In this document: one piece after another, positions 11,137-25,710 of the stretch
How the letters are laid out: each line of letters starts with the position of its first letter
Position numbering within the stretch: position 1 is the first letter of the stretch
Source: Lethocerus indicus
Lineage: Eukaryota > Arthropoda > Insecta > Hemiptera > Belostomatidae
Assembly: GCA_019843655.1 (NCBI GenBank)
Contig: JACDQD010000003.1
Location: 27,020,224-27,084,223, forward strand
Direction of reading: 5' to 3'
DNA length: 64,000 nt
Position numbers and translations under genes: made by a program
Notes under the pieces: model-generated
Seen by the model: only the letters and a program-made list of their open reading frames with translations
Told to the model about the DNA's origin: nothing
The model's database searches: none

Positions 11137-13522
11137 CTGATAGATTCATCACAATTGAATTATACTAGGGTATACCTAGGTGACAGGGTGCCACGATATG
11201 AGTCCGTTTCTGCTTTGAACACTGAGCCAGTTATTAATTTGGTGACTGATTAGATCATCAGAAATGAATATATTATATATAAAATTTTATTTATAAACCA
11301 AACATGTGTTTATCCGTATAAGACAAGACTATATACAAGAGTATCAGAAATTTATCCGAAGTTTGTGTGACGGCAGTTTTGCTTTCAAGTTCTGAATCCT
11401 CATCACGCAGTAAGAGCGAAGTTGGTGTAAATTGAATCGTGATGATTTATGGCCATCGAGTTTCAAACGGATTTTCCCGTTATGGGAATCATAACTTTTA
11501 AACTTGTTGTTTTCGTACGGAGTAACAAACAGATATTCGGCGATAATTATTCGTTCCCTCGCTAGATACGGCAAGCTGAGAACCCGCAACGAATGATTAA
11601 CTTAAACCAAATAATAATTTCCCGCTTCAGAGTATGTTTCAGCGTTGTAATAAAAATTAGCCTTCGATATGCTCATGTCGTTAATTGGCACACCATCTAC
11701 AATATTTCTTTATCCAACTATTTCTGAGTCACCGTCCACGCAAGGGGCAAGATAAAAAATTTAACTCCGGATGTAAAATAATCTTTCACCAACCATATAA
11801 AATAAGTCGTTTGAAAAACTCAAGAAAACGCGAACGCCCATATACTGCTTTCAATAGTAATAAATAATTGGATACTGCGAATAAAGTAGTTGGAATAAGT
11901 GATAATTACCCTATCTCAGTTATGTCATTCCGGGGCATGGATTTACATTTGCTTACAAATTCGAGTTGACAACCCGCCGAAGTTGTTCAATGGTCCTACC
12001 TTTATTTCCTACTCATCGGTACGGGGGGAAAAAAAAAGAAACAAAAGAGACCCGGGGAGGTGAAATGTGCGGTAAATTGAGTGGGGAGCGGTTGCGGTTA
12101 CTATCGTAGATATTAATTGGGCGTGAAGAGGGGTATGGGGAGGAGAGGGTCGTACCGAGCGCCTTTTATGTATTTATCCCTGGGCCCACTTTAATACGGG
12201 CGCTCTCTTCCTCCGGCGTTCATTCGTTCCGTTACACCCGCGCCGGGATCCCGGGGGCTTTTTCCTTTCAGTCCGGACCGTTCGGACTCACTGATTTACA
12301 TTCGGAAAAAAGTTGCCGGCACCCCCCCAAAAAAAAAGAGCGAACCGCGGGGGAAGCATTAATGTTGGAGGTTTTTTTTTTTTCCACCCGAGCGATGTTA
12401 CCGGCCGAGGTATTCAGAAGTGGCGGGACAGAAAGAGCGATAAATCGGCCGAGCCGGGGCCCAACCGGGATTGCCAGGAAAGTCACTCTCAACTGGACAG
12501 TTCCAAAACTAAAAGCTATGCACCCCATTATCTGATTCTATTAGTCAATGCACACTGGTACGAAAGGGCAGACGTACAACAAACGGATGTTGGATGTTGG
12601 CCTGAAAAAGTCGGACTCGTATACATTTAATTTAGTATTATCGGCTGTATACAGTACGAAACGCCATGTCGATAACTGTCAAGTACGAATATGAAGACTG
12701 TTGGTTGTATAAATTAATATATCTAGGGGTACGGAATGCTCTTATCCTACAGAAACCATAAGAACAACGTGATATATATACACACGCACTAATTAAATGC
12801 CTAATTAAAAGCACACAACCTACGATTGGCATTAGTGCATATTTCACTCGTTGATCAGAGTTAGCTTAAATAATCATCTGTCAGAAAAGAGATAATTTCG
12901 AACTTAATTCACAATGTATACCTGGCTCGCTAATAAACAGGTTAAAAATATAAGTATTTGAAGAAAAAAACTTTGCGGACCTCTTCCGTTCAATTAAACA
13001 TTCCTAAATACAGGACTTTCGTCCAGAGTTCGTGACAAGGCGTTCGAGCTTGCACTTGTTTCGAGAGGGAAGTTGTGTATCATCGTATTTCCACATTGTT
13101 TTTTTAACCCCTCCAGTGCTTTCATATCACGTTCGAGTTTTGGGGGCGACTGGGTAGACGTGCTTTACCCGACGTGCCGCCCTCACGTTTGCTTTACATA
13201 TTCTTCGAACGGAAGAACACCACTTAACTTCCTGCGTATACGAATAGGAATAGTGCTTTACATTCTTCTCCACTATTAGGCATCCATTATTTAGTATTAT
13301 ATATCAATATATAGAGAGTATACTTGAGCTTTGGCCTAATACATGATTTATGATTTGCAAATATGATTGGACAAATAATAATCTCTTTTTTATTTTTACT
13401 CGGTACAATATGTTGTCAGAATCAATTCCCGAAAAAGATAATTCATTATTGACTTAAGTATGAACCATAATGAGGTTTTAGAGAAGCATTTCCAACGTAT
13501 ATCATTAATCTATAATATAATA

Positions 13523-13559
13523 AATTGTGTGTTATACACAATTGTGTTAGTTGTAACAC
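13523..13559. repeat. Two adjacent small hairpins
   Basis: AATTGTGT/ACACAATT (13523-13530, 13536-13543) then GTGTTA/TAACAC (13544-13549, 13554-13559). Weak stems. Confidence 0.4.
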
Positions 13560-15210
13560 GCGTAATGAACGTTCGATTGTTATTCGATTACAAAGAAGCT
13601 GATTATCAGGCGTAGTGCATTGAATTATTTTACAAACTATATAAATCCTAACTTCATGGCTCCTTTACGGTTTGAAAAGCATACTAGATAACAAGAGCGT
13701 TAAGACGATTTTCGTCTCGAACTTTTACTAAGAATGCTGACACTAAGGAAAGGGACCAATAATAAGAGCGAGGTGAAGGGGGACAAGGCGGTACCAAATG
13801 TCGACAACTTCGCAGGATCAAAAATTTCTTTCAAGTCGCGCCCAGGAGCTTCATCTCTGAGAAAAAAGGGACAAAGCGCAATTCAATAAAGCACTCCCCA
13901 CTCTCGTTCTCTAGCTCTGGCCGAGTGGGCACTCATCACTCATCAAAGGTGGAAAACTTATTACCGGAGTAAAAAGCGAGAAGGGAAAGATGAAAAAGAT
14001 GAAAAGAATTCCAGGGTCAATAGGGAAGATGCCGACCTGGGCATCCCTCTCAGACGATACCACCTCATCGGGTTAAGCGCCGTCTTAAATTTTAATGGCG
14101 ATACTTACTCGGTCTCAATATGCCCCGAGAATTTAACACCTCCGCAATGTTATTATAAATTATGATAAAAAATGAAGCTAAACATAAGAACACACGCTTA
14201 TGGAAGGTTTAAAATATCTTAGGTGGTCCGCGAGGGTTTAAAGCCGACAAATTTGTGATAATATGTTTATATTTTAAGAAACGTCTAGCAGCAGTGTTTC
14301 AATCAGTGAAATTTTCTTGTTTTCAACCTATGCTGATCTCAACGGTATTATTACACTATCAGAGTTACTTAGCGTGGACTCAAGGCACTAATTTCAACGT
14401 TCCGCGCTAAATGGAGTCCCGTTTAGTCGCAGCTTTAGGAAAACGCTAATGGATGAACGCTAAAAGAACAACATTATCTGTAGAGTATTGTTCAGAAAAT
14501 AAAGGACACTTCAAACCGCGCGCGGTGAACAGAATCACGATATAACCCCCAAAAGTACTCCACTAGAAATTACATCAAATCATTAAATACAATTACGATT
14601 GACAAGAGCTAACTCCACAGAAGTGGAACTAACTCTTAAAACCGATTGGGCTAAGTAAACTTAATAAGTAAATTATAACATCCTTTAACAAGAATTCTTC
14701 TTGATAAACTATCACTTCTCTACGGCATCTTTTTAATAGTCCTTCGAGTTATAAAGAACATTTCAATCCTTAATGACAATACAATATTATACAATTTTTA
14801 GTAAACGGGAACGAATCAAGTTAAGCGTCTAAAAATAAATACCCCGAAAACTCATACTTTCGATCCATACACGAGTCACATCACTTCGATTGTAAAGCGA
14901 AACTTGCGCGTTGGTACTGCAAACAGAACTGTAAATTGCGATAAGGAAAGAGCGCTTTGGGTCCGCCTATTGACCTAAACCCACTGATAACAGGCCCCTT
15001 ATCACCTCTCGCGACATGGTAACAACAATCCAAAATCAAGCCATAATAATACGCAGCAACAATTAGTCAGTGTTGGATATTAATTCGTTTCGTCTAAACG
15101 GTTTATCTTCAATCAGACATATATAAATATATATTAGTCAAGGGCATATACAAACTCTGTGTGTGTGAGTACGTACGCTCGAAAAGTCCCTAACGGCCTT
15201 TGAATAGTGT

Positions 15211-15254
15211 GCGCACGTTATCGTGCGCGGATTTGTTTAATTATTTAAACAAAT
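15211..15254. repeat. Twin adjacent hairpins with identical TTAT loops
   Basis: GCGCACG/CGTGCGC (15211-15217, 15222-15228) and, two bases later, ATTTGTTTAA/TTAAACAAAT (15231-15240, 15245-15254). Both enclose the loop TTAT and both stems are perfect. A related GCGCACG...CGTGCG hairpin with a TGTC loop occurs at 2344-2360. The function is not known. Confidence 0.6.
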
Positions 15255-15539
15255 TATAATATTATTAATATCGCGTTTATTTAATTGATACTGCCAGTCT
15301 CGCGCATTAGATCTAGAGACGAAACTAACTAGGAAATTATGATTTTAGGCCGGGTCTAAAATTGTGCTAATAGTACAGGCCTGTAGGACTCACACAACAA
15401 GAAATATGGCCCTGCAATGAGATTGGCATGACATTTCTGTAGTATAATACATTTCTGTATTATCCCGACTGTCAAGAAATGAATTTTCCAGGAATAAGTT
15501 AATTTGTCCACTAAAATATAATCGGGCGGCGAGAATGAT

Positions 15540-15810
15540 TCGAGTTGATTTCTAGTCGGGGCGGCCGCGTGTCCGTAGTTGGGCAGAGGGAGAAGTGGTT
15601 AGAGGGTGTAGTGGGGTGAGAGGGGGCCGAACACTGACTGACACTGACCTGGGGCAGGAAGGAAGGTGAGCCGACTCCTCTGTGTTACTGACGCCGCGGC
15701 ACTCAGCCCTGGCACTGAGCTCTGGCACTGAGCTCTGGCTTTTAGTATCACGTCACCAGTGAGTGTGTGTGCGCCTCACACGTCCCCAGTCAACACAACG
15801 CGCGCTCATT
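15540..15810. promoter_or_regulatory. CpG-containing GC-rich island, possible regulatory element
   Basis: GC content rises sharply over about 270 bp, with GCGGCCGC near 15560, G-rich stretches, the 13-bp tandem repeat and repeated CACTGAC words. On the minus strand the latter read as several TCAGTG, similar to the insect initiator TCAGT. No TATA box at a fitting distance is evident. An enhancer, an internal promoter or simply a conserved block are all possible; there is no coding sequence here. Confidence 0.25.
15698..15736. repeat. 13-bp tandem repeat, three copies
   Basis: GGCACTGAGCTCT occurs at 15711-15723 and 15724-15736, preceded by a diverged copy GGCACTCAGCCCT at 15698-15710. It lies in the GC-rich island at 15540-15810, next to repeated CACTGAC words at 15629-15650. 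Confidence 0.8.
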
Positions 15811-17314
15811 TCATATTTGACTAACGACCGTCACAACAGGGTGACCAACCTCCCGTTGACAATCTTAAGAAGCAATCTCTAGGCTCAACAAATCCCGCAT
15901 TTAGCGTCCTACAAAAACCTTCTTGAATTTGATTATATTTCATGCATTCCCCGGCTGATTAAGCAAAACTTCGAGCAATAATTCGCATACATTTTGCACT
16001 ACAATACATCTTATTTTCCTTCACTACATAAAAGTGGTGTCAACAAAATATGTTTTCGTTCGGTCAGTAAAATTTATAATATTATTTAAGCCTTCTTCTT
16101 AACTATTTGAATCTATAACACAGGAAAGCGCTTATTAACCTTTAGGTAACAGATATTTTAGTAATAAATAACGCGCATAACGGCTCTCGACGCATTGCAA
16201 ATAGAGAAAAAAGGTAATAAATATGTTTGTAAAAACTACAGCAATAAACGTACTTTTACCGACAGTACTGCTATATCCGTAGTAAACTCGAGGTGGGAAG
16301 GCAATATTTTAATTGAGATATCGCGGTAAAAACAACGCACGTATCCTCTGTAAATCTCAAACATGATTTACATTCTTGTTTCTTGTTCCACTTCAACCTC
16401 AACGGTGTGTGGGAAAGCCATTTATTGAAAGAATCGCTGCTCATTGGAACTCCTCTAGTATTATATTTTTATCACTGCACGTGTATTATTGTTTTGAAAT
16501 AATTCGCAATACTTGGAGCAACGGTTGTAAATTGAAGTGTTGAGGAAGCCGTTAACAATTAACTTTATGTACGGCAGGAGCGCAATCGACAGGGAGTAAG
16601 ACCAGTTCTCGGTTTCCTTACTTAAGTGAGGCATGGGCAAACCATTGCTCTGCACGATCCGTCGGGTAATCATCGCATCTGCTTAATCAAGTTGTTTGCG
16701 TTTAGGATTTAAGGATTACACTAACGCTAAATTTATGCGATTTACGGATTATGTACGGCTTTGTCGAAGCTAGTTTTCTTCTTTTTTGTCATCGGTTGAA
16801 GAGTAACATGCTATTCCAAACCCTGGAAGAACGCCAAACAGGAACTCGAGACAAACCCTCGCTCAAATTTTAATCTACTCTTGCGCAACGGCCCGTGTAT
16901 GATCTGAACCAATAAATCAACACGAGACGCGACAAAAAAGGGACATTTTTCGGTATGAGCTAAAGGGGGGGGGGCTCAATACAGCGCCAGCCTTCAGATA
17001 CGGAAGGAATAATCGTTCTTTCCTGGCTGAACTCTGGGGGCACTTCAGTCGTGCCGACAGTCTACAGTTATAAATCAATGAAAAGATCCGGCGATCCCAT
17101 TTATGAGATATTTCCTCGGTCGGCGTCTCCTCGTCAGGAAATTCATCAGAGAAGCGATTATCGTCCGTGAATCAATCGCGCAGCTCTCCCAATCGGGATT
17201 AATAATACGAGGCCGAAGGAGAAGAGCGGACCAACCATTAATAGGGAAACCCAAGAAGGTGCTTCCATCCTGCTTCAATTAATTTGCACCCGTCACGTCC
17301 CTAGAGCTTTATAA

Positions 17315-17317
<3 letters not shown>

Positions 17318-17354
<37 letters not shown>
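17318..17354. repeat. (AT)n microsatellite
   Basis: About 18 uninterrupted AT units. Such runs are polymorphic and useful as markers; no other role is implied. Confidence 0.97.
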
Positions 17355-17358
<4 letters not shown>

Positions 17359-20300
17359 TTTTTCTATAGATAGGAACTGGTTACATGCGAATCTCAGATA
17401 ACTCAAGCACACGCTATTAAACCTCAACATTACAAATAACATTAATTCAATGTCCGGACAATGTTACTTCCAACACGAGGCATCGATCGTATAATGCCCG
17501 GGCAAACATGAAAGGAGAGCAGCTATAGATACAGTAGACTGAAAAAAAGCCGAAAAAATGAGAGGCTGGACGGCTCTGGTAGGCTAATTGAAATTGAACT
17601 TTTAAGAGCCGTAGGCCCCTGCGCGGCGGTTCTCTGATTAACCGGCCGACAAGCCGGCCCAGTCACTTGTAGAGCGGTCTTAATTAAATTATAAAGTAAA
17701 ATTAGGCCCCGCACTGGCCCAGTCGATAAATTTATGTTGCACAAAAGGTTTAATTACTGCCAAAAGGGGGTGGCACGGCCTAAAGAAAACAGCCCCTCTG
17801 TGTCAACCCGTAGCTGTTCGATACTAAAGATTTTCCCACCCTACTAAACTTGCATAACTATATTATGAAATATCAACGCAAATTGAAAGAAATAAGGGCT
17901 GAGTACATTTCTTTTTCAAATCAGGTACATATACTTATTTTCTATCAGGGATTTTACCGGAGGATTTACAAATATTACTAATTGGATTACGTCATATTAA
18001 CTACAAATATGACTTGCGCCAGAAACAGTTCTAGGGCACTTTTGCCCAATACCGAAAATAATACCAATGCAGAAATACGGAAGGATCACAGCAAATACCA
18101 CGTGTTAATGCATAATAGTTTGATGTGTTTTGTGAAAGGAATAGCAACCGTGTTTCTACGTCGATTTATACAGTGTTTCGAGAGGAAGAAAACTCGGTTA
18201 CGAATCGTTTATCGGACTTGAAGCTTCGAAAACACGACTCCCTCCTTATTTCAATCTACAGAGTTGAACTGGCGGACCAGTGCTGGCCAGTCAGTCCCCA
18301 CCGTAAATATCACCAGTTGTTGTATAGTTGGATGAAGAATGGCGCTTGGCACAGGCCATGTGATAAATGGGGGCCGGCGTAAACTCCCCAAGCTACCCCT
18401 CAAGCTTTTACAACTTCAGAGAAACACTACTACCCACCTTCCCCGATGGCAAAGTTTAACCGCACAAAATTAAATCAAATTTTTCCCCGCAATAGAGCTA
18501 TTCGGTAAGCCAGAAAACATTTCTTTGACATCGAGGAAAACATAAATCTGCAATAACGCCTAGAGCATTTCAAGTACGGGCCAGATTTCACATGGAAATA
18601 AATAATTAAAATACATTACGCGATTTGCTCTTTGCACCGGTATTGTGAACGGCGACTGTATATTTTATCATGTGCTCTTTAGCACCATATTTCAGCAACG
18701 ACTGGGATTGATTTACAGTGCGTATTCGCATGTTTCATAATATTTTTGGGTACTCCACCGCGAGCTTTAATGACGGAAACGGGTTTTTAGAGCGGGGACA
18801 AGGATAATGTACAGTGGGAATGGGTGGAAGGTGAGTGGGGGAGGAATATGAGATATCGGGGCGAACAGGGAAAATTGCGTTAGGGCGGTGGGCCCCGGCA
18901 AAGAAATTCGATTAGCCGACAGTGATTACCGGCTGTCGAGAACCACCCCGCCCTCGACCACCACAGATCAGCTTAACCAGCCACCTTCCTCTTCCGCCAC
19001 ATTTACCACAGCTCAGATTCTATTCTAAAGAATCACTAAGTCAAAGCCATTTTTACTTTTAAATATTTAAGAAGAAAAATAAGGAAAAATAAGGTGGAAG
19101 GCCCCCATGGTTATTAGTGCTACAACATCAATATCGCGGATTATATTCTACTGTTGTGGCAATAAAACAGATAAAAGAATATTGAAGGGTTGATTTTAGG
19201 AAGCTATCCAATACCATCGACTAAAATAAAAACTCCATATTAAAAAAAATGTAAATGAAATTAGTTATAAATGAGCATTGAGATTGGTTCAGAGGGCATT
19301 TCAGTGAAATATCCATCCTTTATTGTACCACGCTCTTGACAAAATTACAGAGAACATGTAAATCGATCTACTGCGTGAGAATGAATTGTAAATGCAGGTT
19401 CCTTTGGAATGTGATAAGATTTACATATATCATAAGGGGAACATTTGTAAGTTCTCTACCGAGAGGCGTGTAGGCTGTACAGGCTCCAGACTTCAGCAGG
19501 AGTTGTCTTACGCCGCGCCTTAAGCACTTAAGATTGTTTAGAACCCGCGCATTATACTTGGCTGACTCCAGAGGAGACTAACAGCCTAAAAGGCTTTATT
19601 GCTCTTGCCGCACGGCTGACATAGCAACGAATAATGTTTAACTACGAAGGTCTTTGTATTAGTCCGTCGTTGGCTGGCAAAATGTATTACTGTCCATAAA
19701 TTCCTACGAATGATCCTCGTATACGGTGGCAGATATGTTAAGCTCGTTTCCCGTGCTATGATGGAAGTACATTCCCAGAAAGAACATGGACAATTTTATA
19801 TTCACAGATATCCTTATATTTACATATTCCTAATAACGAGTCAACATTGTTCAGTGATACTTCTAAATTATAATTAGGAGGGAGTGCTTACTGACTGATT
19901 TGTTCTGCAAGTTCTCGATCATATATAAAAAAACTGGAACACAAATATATTTAGATCACGATAATTAGCATTTTAATGAATTACAAGTGGAGCTCAATTA
20001 AACCCCCCAATTTAGCAGACTGCAATGCTCAAAATGATTACTCATTATCGTTCCATATAAGAAACCCCTGGAAAGCCCTGTTCTGTGAAACGACTAAATT
20101 AAATAGAACATATAAAGTAACGGCGGTGAACTACATTCAGTAGGTCGGAAGGATAATTAAATGTAGAATGTGGCGGGGATAAGTGGCTGTGCATCGCGAA
20201 AAAAGTTAGTCCGAATATGGTTAAAAAGGAAATTCATAAAAAAAACGTAATAACACCCTTAACGATCGTGCCTCATAACTCGTGACTTGACGGACGCGAA

Positions 20301-21321
20301 CTTCCCCTTACATTTTCATGACAGTCATAGTACGGTTATGGAACCGAGATAACTTCGGTAGAGAAAAAACATTTGCGGATCCTTAATAACAGACCATTAC
20401 AACGATTAGAGCGGCACCACGTCAAACGGTCCCACTCCAGGAAGTAAATAACAGCCGAGAAACGACCACATCCCTTTCCCTCCCATTTATTTGCACCGGA
20501 TTCGCGAACAGCAATTTCACGGGCCATTAACCGAAAATCCATCCGAAATTGAGACGGGAAATACCGTAATTCGTACAGAATAAGCCTACCGGAGGGGGGG
20601 GGTTTGGGCAAAAAATAAAAAATCTCCGAAGATTGGAATCTATACAAACAATTTTAACCGGGACGGACGCCGTTAATCGCCCGATCTACTTCTTCGGTAC
20701 GCTGGCCATTTCAATTTCGCAGCTAATCTCGCCGCAAAATCCCGTTTCAAAGAATATAACAACAACAAGGAAACGGGATAAAAAAAAAATAAAGCAAATA
20801 AACGGGGCGGAGCCGGGTTTAATAACTTTACGGGAGGAGGAAATAATGTCCGGTTCCCGTGGGAGCGGGACCGGGTCTCGCAACACGAGACTCGAGAGAA
20901 CTGTTACGTTACGGCCAAGATCAGCTGCATGCAACTGAAAGGCATGTTGTATTTAGGGGCGAATTGTGGAATTTTCGACAACGGAACCTTCTTTTAATAA
21001 ATAACCGGATACCCCGACTCATCCGTGGTTTGTGTGCAGTACGCAATTCCTGTAGGCCTCATCGGTGATCCCGTAAGCCTCACCCTCTCCGAGATACAGT
21101 GTACGTAAGTGTACGTAATTTAATTAAAATGAATATTTAAAATAAACCGTTTTAAAACGGAAGAAGTTCTTAATACAACATAGGAAAAACGAATAAGAAT
21201 ATTTCCTCGTTTGGTCACCAGAGGTGGTCCCAGCAAACTAACAACAGCACCCTACTTAACATTTGAACTAATTTATTCCTCTTCATCGGTTTCTCACCGC
21301 GAATTTTCATTAGAGATAATG

Positions 21322-21440
21322 CTCCTTGTTTATGAGCAAGGAGACTTTCGCGTTCGCGTTATCTACTGACTAGTGGCAGAAACCACATAGTGGGAAAACC
21401 TCAAGTTTTCCGGCGATAGTGGTTTTCCGGTGACCACAAC
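21322..21440. repeat. Group of short hairpins
   Basis: CTCCTTG/CAAGGAG (21322-21343), GGAAAAC/GTTTTCC (21393-21399, 21405-21411) and two GTGG/CCAC pairs nearby. The words GTGG, CCAC and GTTTTCC recur over about 120 bp. Low individual significance. Confidence 0.35.
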
Positions 21441-21643
21441 GGAGGAATTGCAACCCATCATCTAACATTTAAGATCTAACTTGTTTAATTTAAAAAAATT
21501 CTCTCGCCATGGTCAGTTGCAGTGAGGTCATGCGAGTTGGATTAGGCCGGTAGGCTAAACATGCGTAGGGGAACACGGCCCGGGGTGTCACTACACCGGC
21601 CTCGAATTCGTGTACTCCCCGTCCCCAACAACACACCGTTCTG

Positions 21644-21680
21644 TATACTGCACGCAGTATAGATGCTTACTGCACGCAGT
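21644..21680. repeat. Duplicated TACTGCACGCAGT, first copy palindromic
   Basis: The 13-mer occurs at 21646-21658 and 21668-21680. The first copy sits in the inverted repeat TATACTGC-AC-GCAGTATA (21644-21661). A short tandem duplication of a hairpin is the simplest reading. Confidence 0.65.
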
Positions 21681-23577
21681 CTACAACCGAGTACAACCGG
21701 TTAATCACATCTCTTCTGCACCGCTTGTCCCACACTTGTACCTCATCCACCCACCTACCAAATTCACAAAATTTTTATTCTCAGGGCTATACCACAATGA
21801 AACTCAAAGATTCAAAACATAACCGACAGAAAAAAATATTTCGTAGGTAAGTGTCAATTAACACTAGCACAATAACATTTTGGAATTTATAATATTCAAA
21901 ATTATTGTTGTTCTAAATGAATCTTTACTATTAATCAAATTAGTCCAGTATATTTTCGCTATATCTCTGATATACACAGTAATTAAAGTTACCTAACTTA
22001 ATATATACTTAAGATCCCGACACTTAAGTAAATACACATCCGAACACTAGCCCAACTGATGGACCATATCAAAGAGGTAAACCCTAGGGACTTCTAAGAT
22101 AAAGAAACTTATATTTCCTCCTTATTGACTCCTGCGGCCCGATATTAAATGCCGTTTCTAATGGTTTCTTCGACGAGGCCATTTTGCGGAGCGGATGCAG
22201 GATGAAAAAAAAGAGACCGGGATCCCGTTCGGGAGCAGGCACATAATAAATGTGCAATTATTGAGAGCCAATCCGTAATTTTAGACCGATATGTCCTTAT
22301 TGGGGCGAGCTTCGTCGTTAGCCCCGGTGGCCCATCAGTTATGCCAGCATTCCTCATGTTCAAATGACACCAATTTCAAGTTTTGATAAAGCGCCTTCCC
22401 CTGTATATATTGCGCAAGAGATCCGGAAATTCTAACTACGCCAAAATAAAAACAAATTACGGCCTAATAACAGTATTTATGTATCATTTAGGTGGAGTAC
22501 ACAAACAGCTGGAACGTGAGTTCAATCGTATTTCTTGTTTTATATTTTAAAACGTCCAATCAAAAGAATAACCTTTATGTTCCATGTTTTAAGTTTATTT
22601 CATAATAAAGATAAACGAATTTATGTTTCCAATTCTTCAAAACCTTGTTCAATTTTAGTGCTCGAGCCGTATTAAGAATAACAAGACCACATTAGACAGG
22701 TTGGAGAAACTGAAACTTTCATAGTCTTTACCCTTTATTTTCTGACATTTTACCATTACCATTTATAAAAAGGTTTAACAGACTACTATTTAATATATTC
22801 TAATAGTTATTGCTCAACGTGCTTCAAAAGTGGTTGCAAAGTTAAAACAATAAAGAAATTTAATACCTTGGCTGTCGTAATATAGTTGAAACCTAACAAA
22901 ATAAATGAATAAAATCTCCAATAACGAAACTAAGTAAAACCAAATGAAACTTTTAGAACAGGCATTACGTAACGAATATATTAAAGAAACGTTCGCCAAC
23001 GCTTAGTAGTTGCATAAGGCACCCGCCGATAAACGGAGTATAAAATAATACGGACTATTAAAGGGGCATTCGATAGAGAGTTGAGGTAGTGAGTGCCCGG
23101 GGCGCGATCAGATTAAGCGAGAACGCCGTTTAATGGGCCTCGGGTTGACTTCGATAGCCCGCCTAGATGCCAACAGATATCAACAGACAGCGGATATTTC
23201 GATTATTGCACCGACCCTCACACATCTAGACGATTATAAACTACACTCGAATATCATAACACTTTCGAAACAGCTAAATAGTCACTAAAAGACGTTATTA
23301 CGTATCGAATACAGATTATGTTCATAGTGGTTGTATGCACACGGTATGTACGGATAGGAGGAAAGGGACAGTACAAATGTTCTAGGCCATATCCAAATCC
23401 ATGACTACATACCATGAAAAACGGTTCCAGCTCATGCACACGTTGATACATACGTTATTACACAAATATATCTATACTGTTATATAATTGTTAGACTCAC
23501 ATTGGTGTAAGAGATTGAGAGAAGGATCCGTCGTTTATTTATGTTGCCATGACGAAACAGAAAAAAATGTAATTGTT

Positions 23578-23610
23578 TAATAATAATTATTATTATTATA
23601 ATTATTATCT
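23578..23610. repeat. (TAA/TTA)n run with 18-bp palindrome
   Basis: Simple AT trinucleotide sequence; the palindrome at 23578-23595 follows from its repetitiveness. Confidence 0.8.
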
Positions 23611-25710
23611 ATTGCTAATAAAATATTGTTAACTGTAGGTTTGAACTTGGTTTATTTTAAATAAAAATAACTTTCTGATGGAGCTAAAAGAATGCGAAAA
23701 TCCCAGGTCCTAAACTTTTCAAAAAGGTAATAAATGTTTCAAAGTTATAAACCTTCCACGCAGAGTGAATCTGAGGGCGAAAAGTAATTACATAGAAAAG
23801 ACAAAAAACTTTCTTAAGAGGCTAACAGCTTTTATTAACCTTATATTTTAATACATTTAAAATGATTTCCTGTACATTTAAAAGGGCGGTGACATTTTTC
23901 AATTAAAATTGTATTCACCGCACTTTGATACAAACTATAGTAGCACCGTTAAAACACTGAGAGGACGATTTTCGGATATAATTCGAGAGTAGGTCTCTGC
24001 AAACACAGTTACTGCGGACGGGTGTTCCTTCGGTGGTATAATTTATACAGTAGTCGGTTGCGCGGATACGCTCGTATTTCTTCAAAATCGCCACGCCCAA
24101 TTAATAGAGCTATTAATCAACATTCGAACGGGCCAAAGAAAAACATAAAACAAAATAGAAATTTGAAAGAAAAAAGCGTAAAACGAAAAAAGCGAACAGG
24201 CAGGTCTCACCTCGGCCCCGCTCAATTACTAGGCACCCACCTGGTCTTAATTTATTGGTAAAGAAACAAGAACAAAAACAATAACAGATTTCTCGAATAA
24301 ATAACCGTTGAAACATTAACAACAAATAGATCTCTCCGCAACATTTTTAAATTGCGAGTGTCCTCGATTCAACTTTTCATCGTCTCGTAGATATTTCTAT
24401 GAATCGCGATATTTCTGTTTTATTTACGACGTGTCTCTGTACCGAGAGCGGTGTCTTTCTTTCTGAGTCATTGAACTCGCACATTCGTGAAAATATCCTG
24501 TCCTGATTTTCATTCCGCCATTATACCGTGAAATGGTAACGAATGTTTCCGGCTCAACCTCGCACAACGGAACAGTAAATTTACATCTCTCCGTTTGATA
24601 AGTTTTCGTCATTTATAACTTCCTCAGACATTAATAAATAACATTTATCTGGGATTGTAATATAAAATTCTATCCTTAGTCGTTCTACTGTTTCCATTTA
24701 AACATGCAACACTCATGAAATATGCTTAGGAAACATTACAAATTCATATAGCGCATAAAAAGTATAATAAATGAAGACTCGTATAAATCACAAAAGTCAT
24801 TTATTCTGAACATCATCCATATGACATGAAATTTTAGCCTACCATCACTATTATGGCCCAACTCAAGTTTTCAAATTCCTCCTTGCAAATCGCGGTATAC
24901 GCGATCGAACTTTGGATTTTAACGCTAATAAAAACTGTATCGGTTTTTAAATACATACCCGATTCGCACATATTCGCGAGTTCCCTGGTGAAATTATTCA
25001 AAGGTTAATTACCGACTGGGGTTACGATAGAGGCGGAGGTCGCTTCGAAGTTTCCCAAACGGGATATTTTCCGGGGTGTGCCGTCCAAAAAATGGCCGGC
25101 GGGCTGGGGCAAAGAGGAGACACGGGTAACTGGTAGGAAAAGGTCCGAGTGTACTCGTCCAGCACTAATTAGTCACTTAGAGGCCCACGCCTCGCTTTAA
25201 TTATCGCCCGATACGCCCAATGCCCCATCACCATTCTCCCACCCCCGGGAGACAACTCCCGCTACACCAAGCCCCACGATTACCAAAACCACCCCCCTAA
25301 CAAATCTTGCATGTTATTTGCCGTGTCGTACGATTGGTGGGCGCAAAATAAACGTGTCGTTATAAATACGAACCGAAGGAATTTTCTTATTTTAACTTTC
25401 AATTAACCTAATTGGTTGTCGCTTTTTCTCGTTTTCAGTTTTTCACTGAATTAATTTAGCTTCGCGGACTACCATTTTCAGGTTACAAAAATTGGTATAA
25501 TAATTGGAATATATTTATTTGAACGGCGAAGAAAAAATTGAGCCCACGGAGTGAAATAACGTCGGGATTCTGCGAGGAGGACAAAGGCCGTCAAACCGAT
25601 TAGAGGGGGGGCAGCGTCCAGAGAAAGAACAAACGAATTTCTCTTTATTCCTGGGAACAAAGAAACAGCGGCAAGAAGTCCCGAGGGAGACCGGCCCGGC
25701 CTATTGTATT

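Larger units (their letters stand above)
9225..15200. other. Noncoding stretch
   Basis: Mostly AT-rich. A GC-balanced block at about 12000-12530 contains homopolymer runs (A9, T12) and the palindrome CCGGGATCCCGG (12243-12254). ACCGCGCGCGGT (14515-14526) is another palindrome. No coding sequence is recognisable; frames such as 12313-12630 are GC-island artefacts. Confidence 0.6.

Noticed and set aside
23082..23095. TGAGGTAGTGAG, similar to the let-7 start
   Set aside because: Diverges after the seed and lacks a complementary arm.
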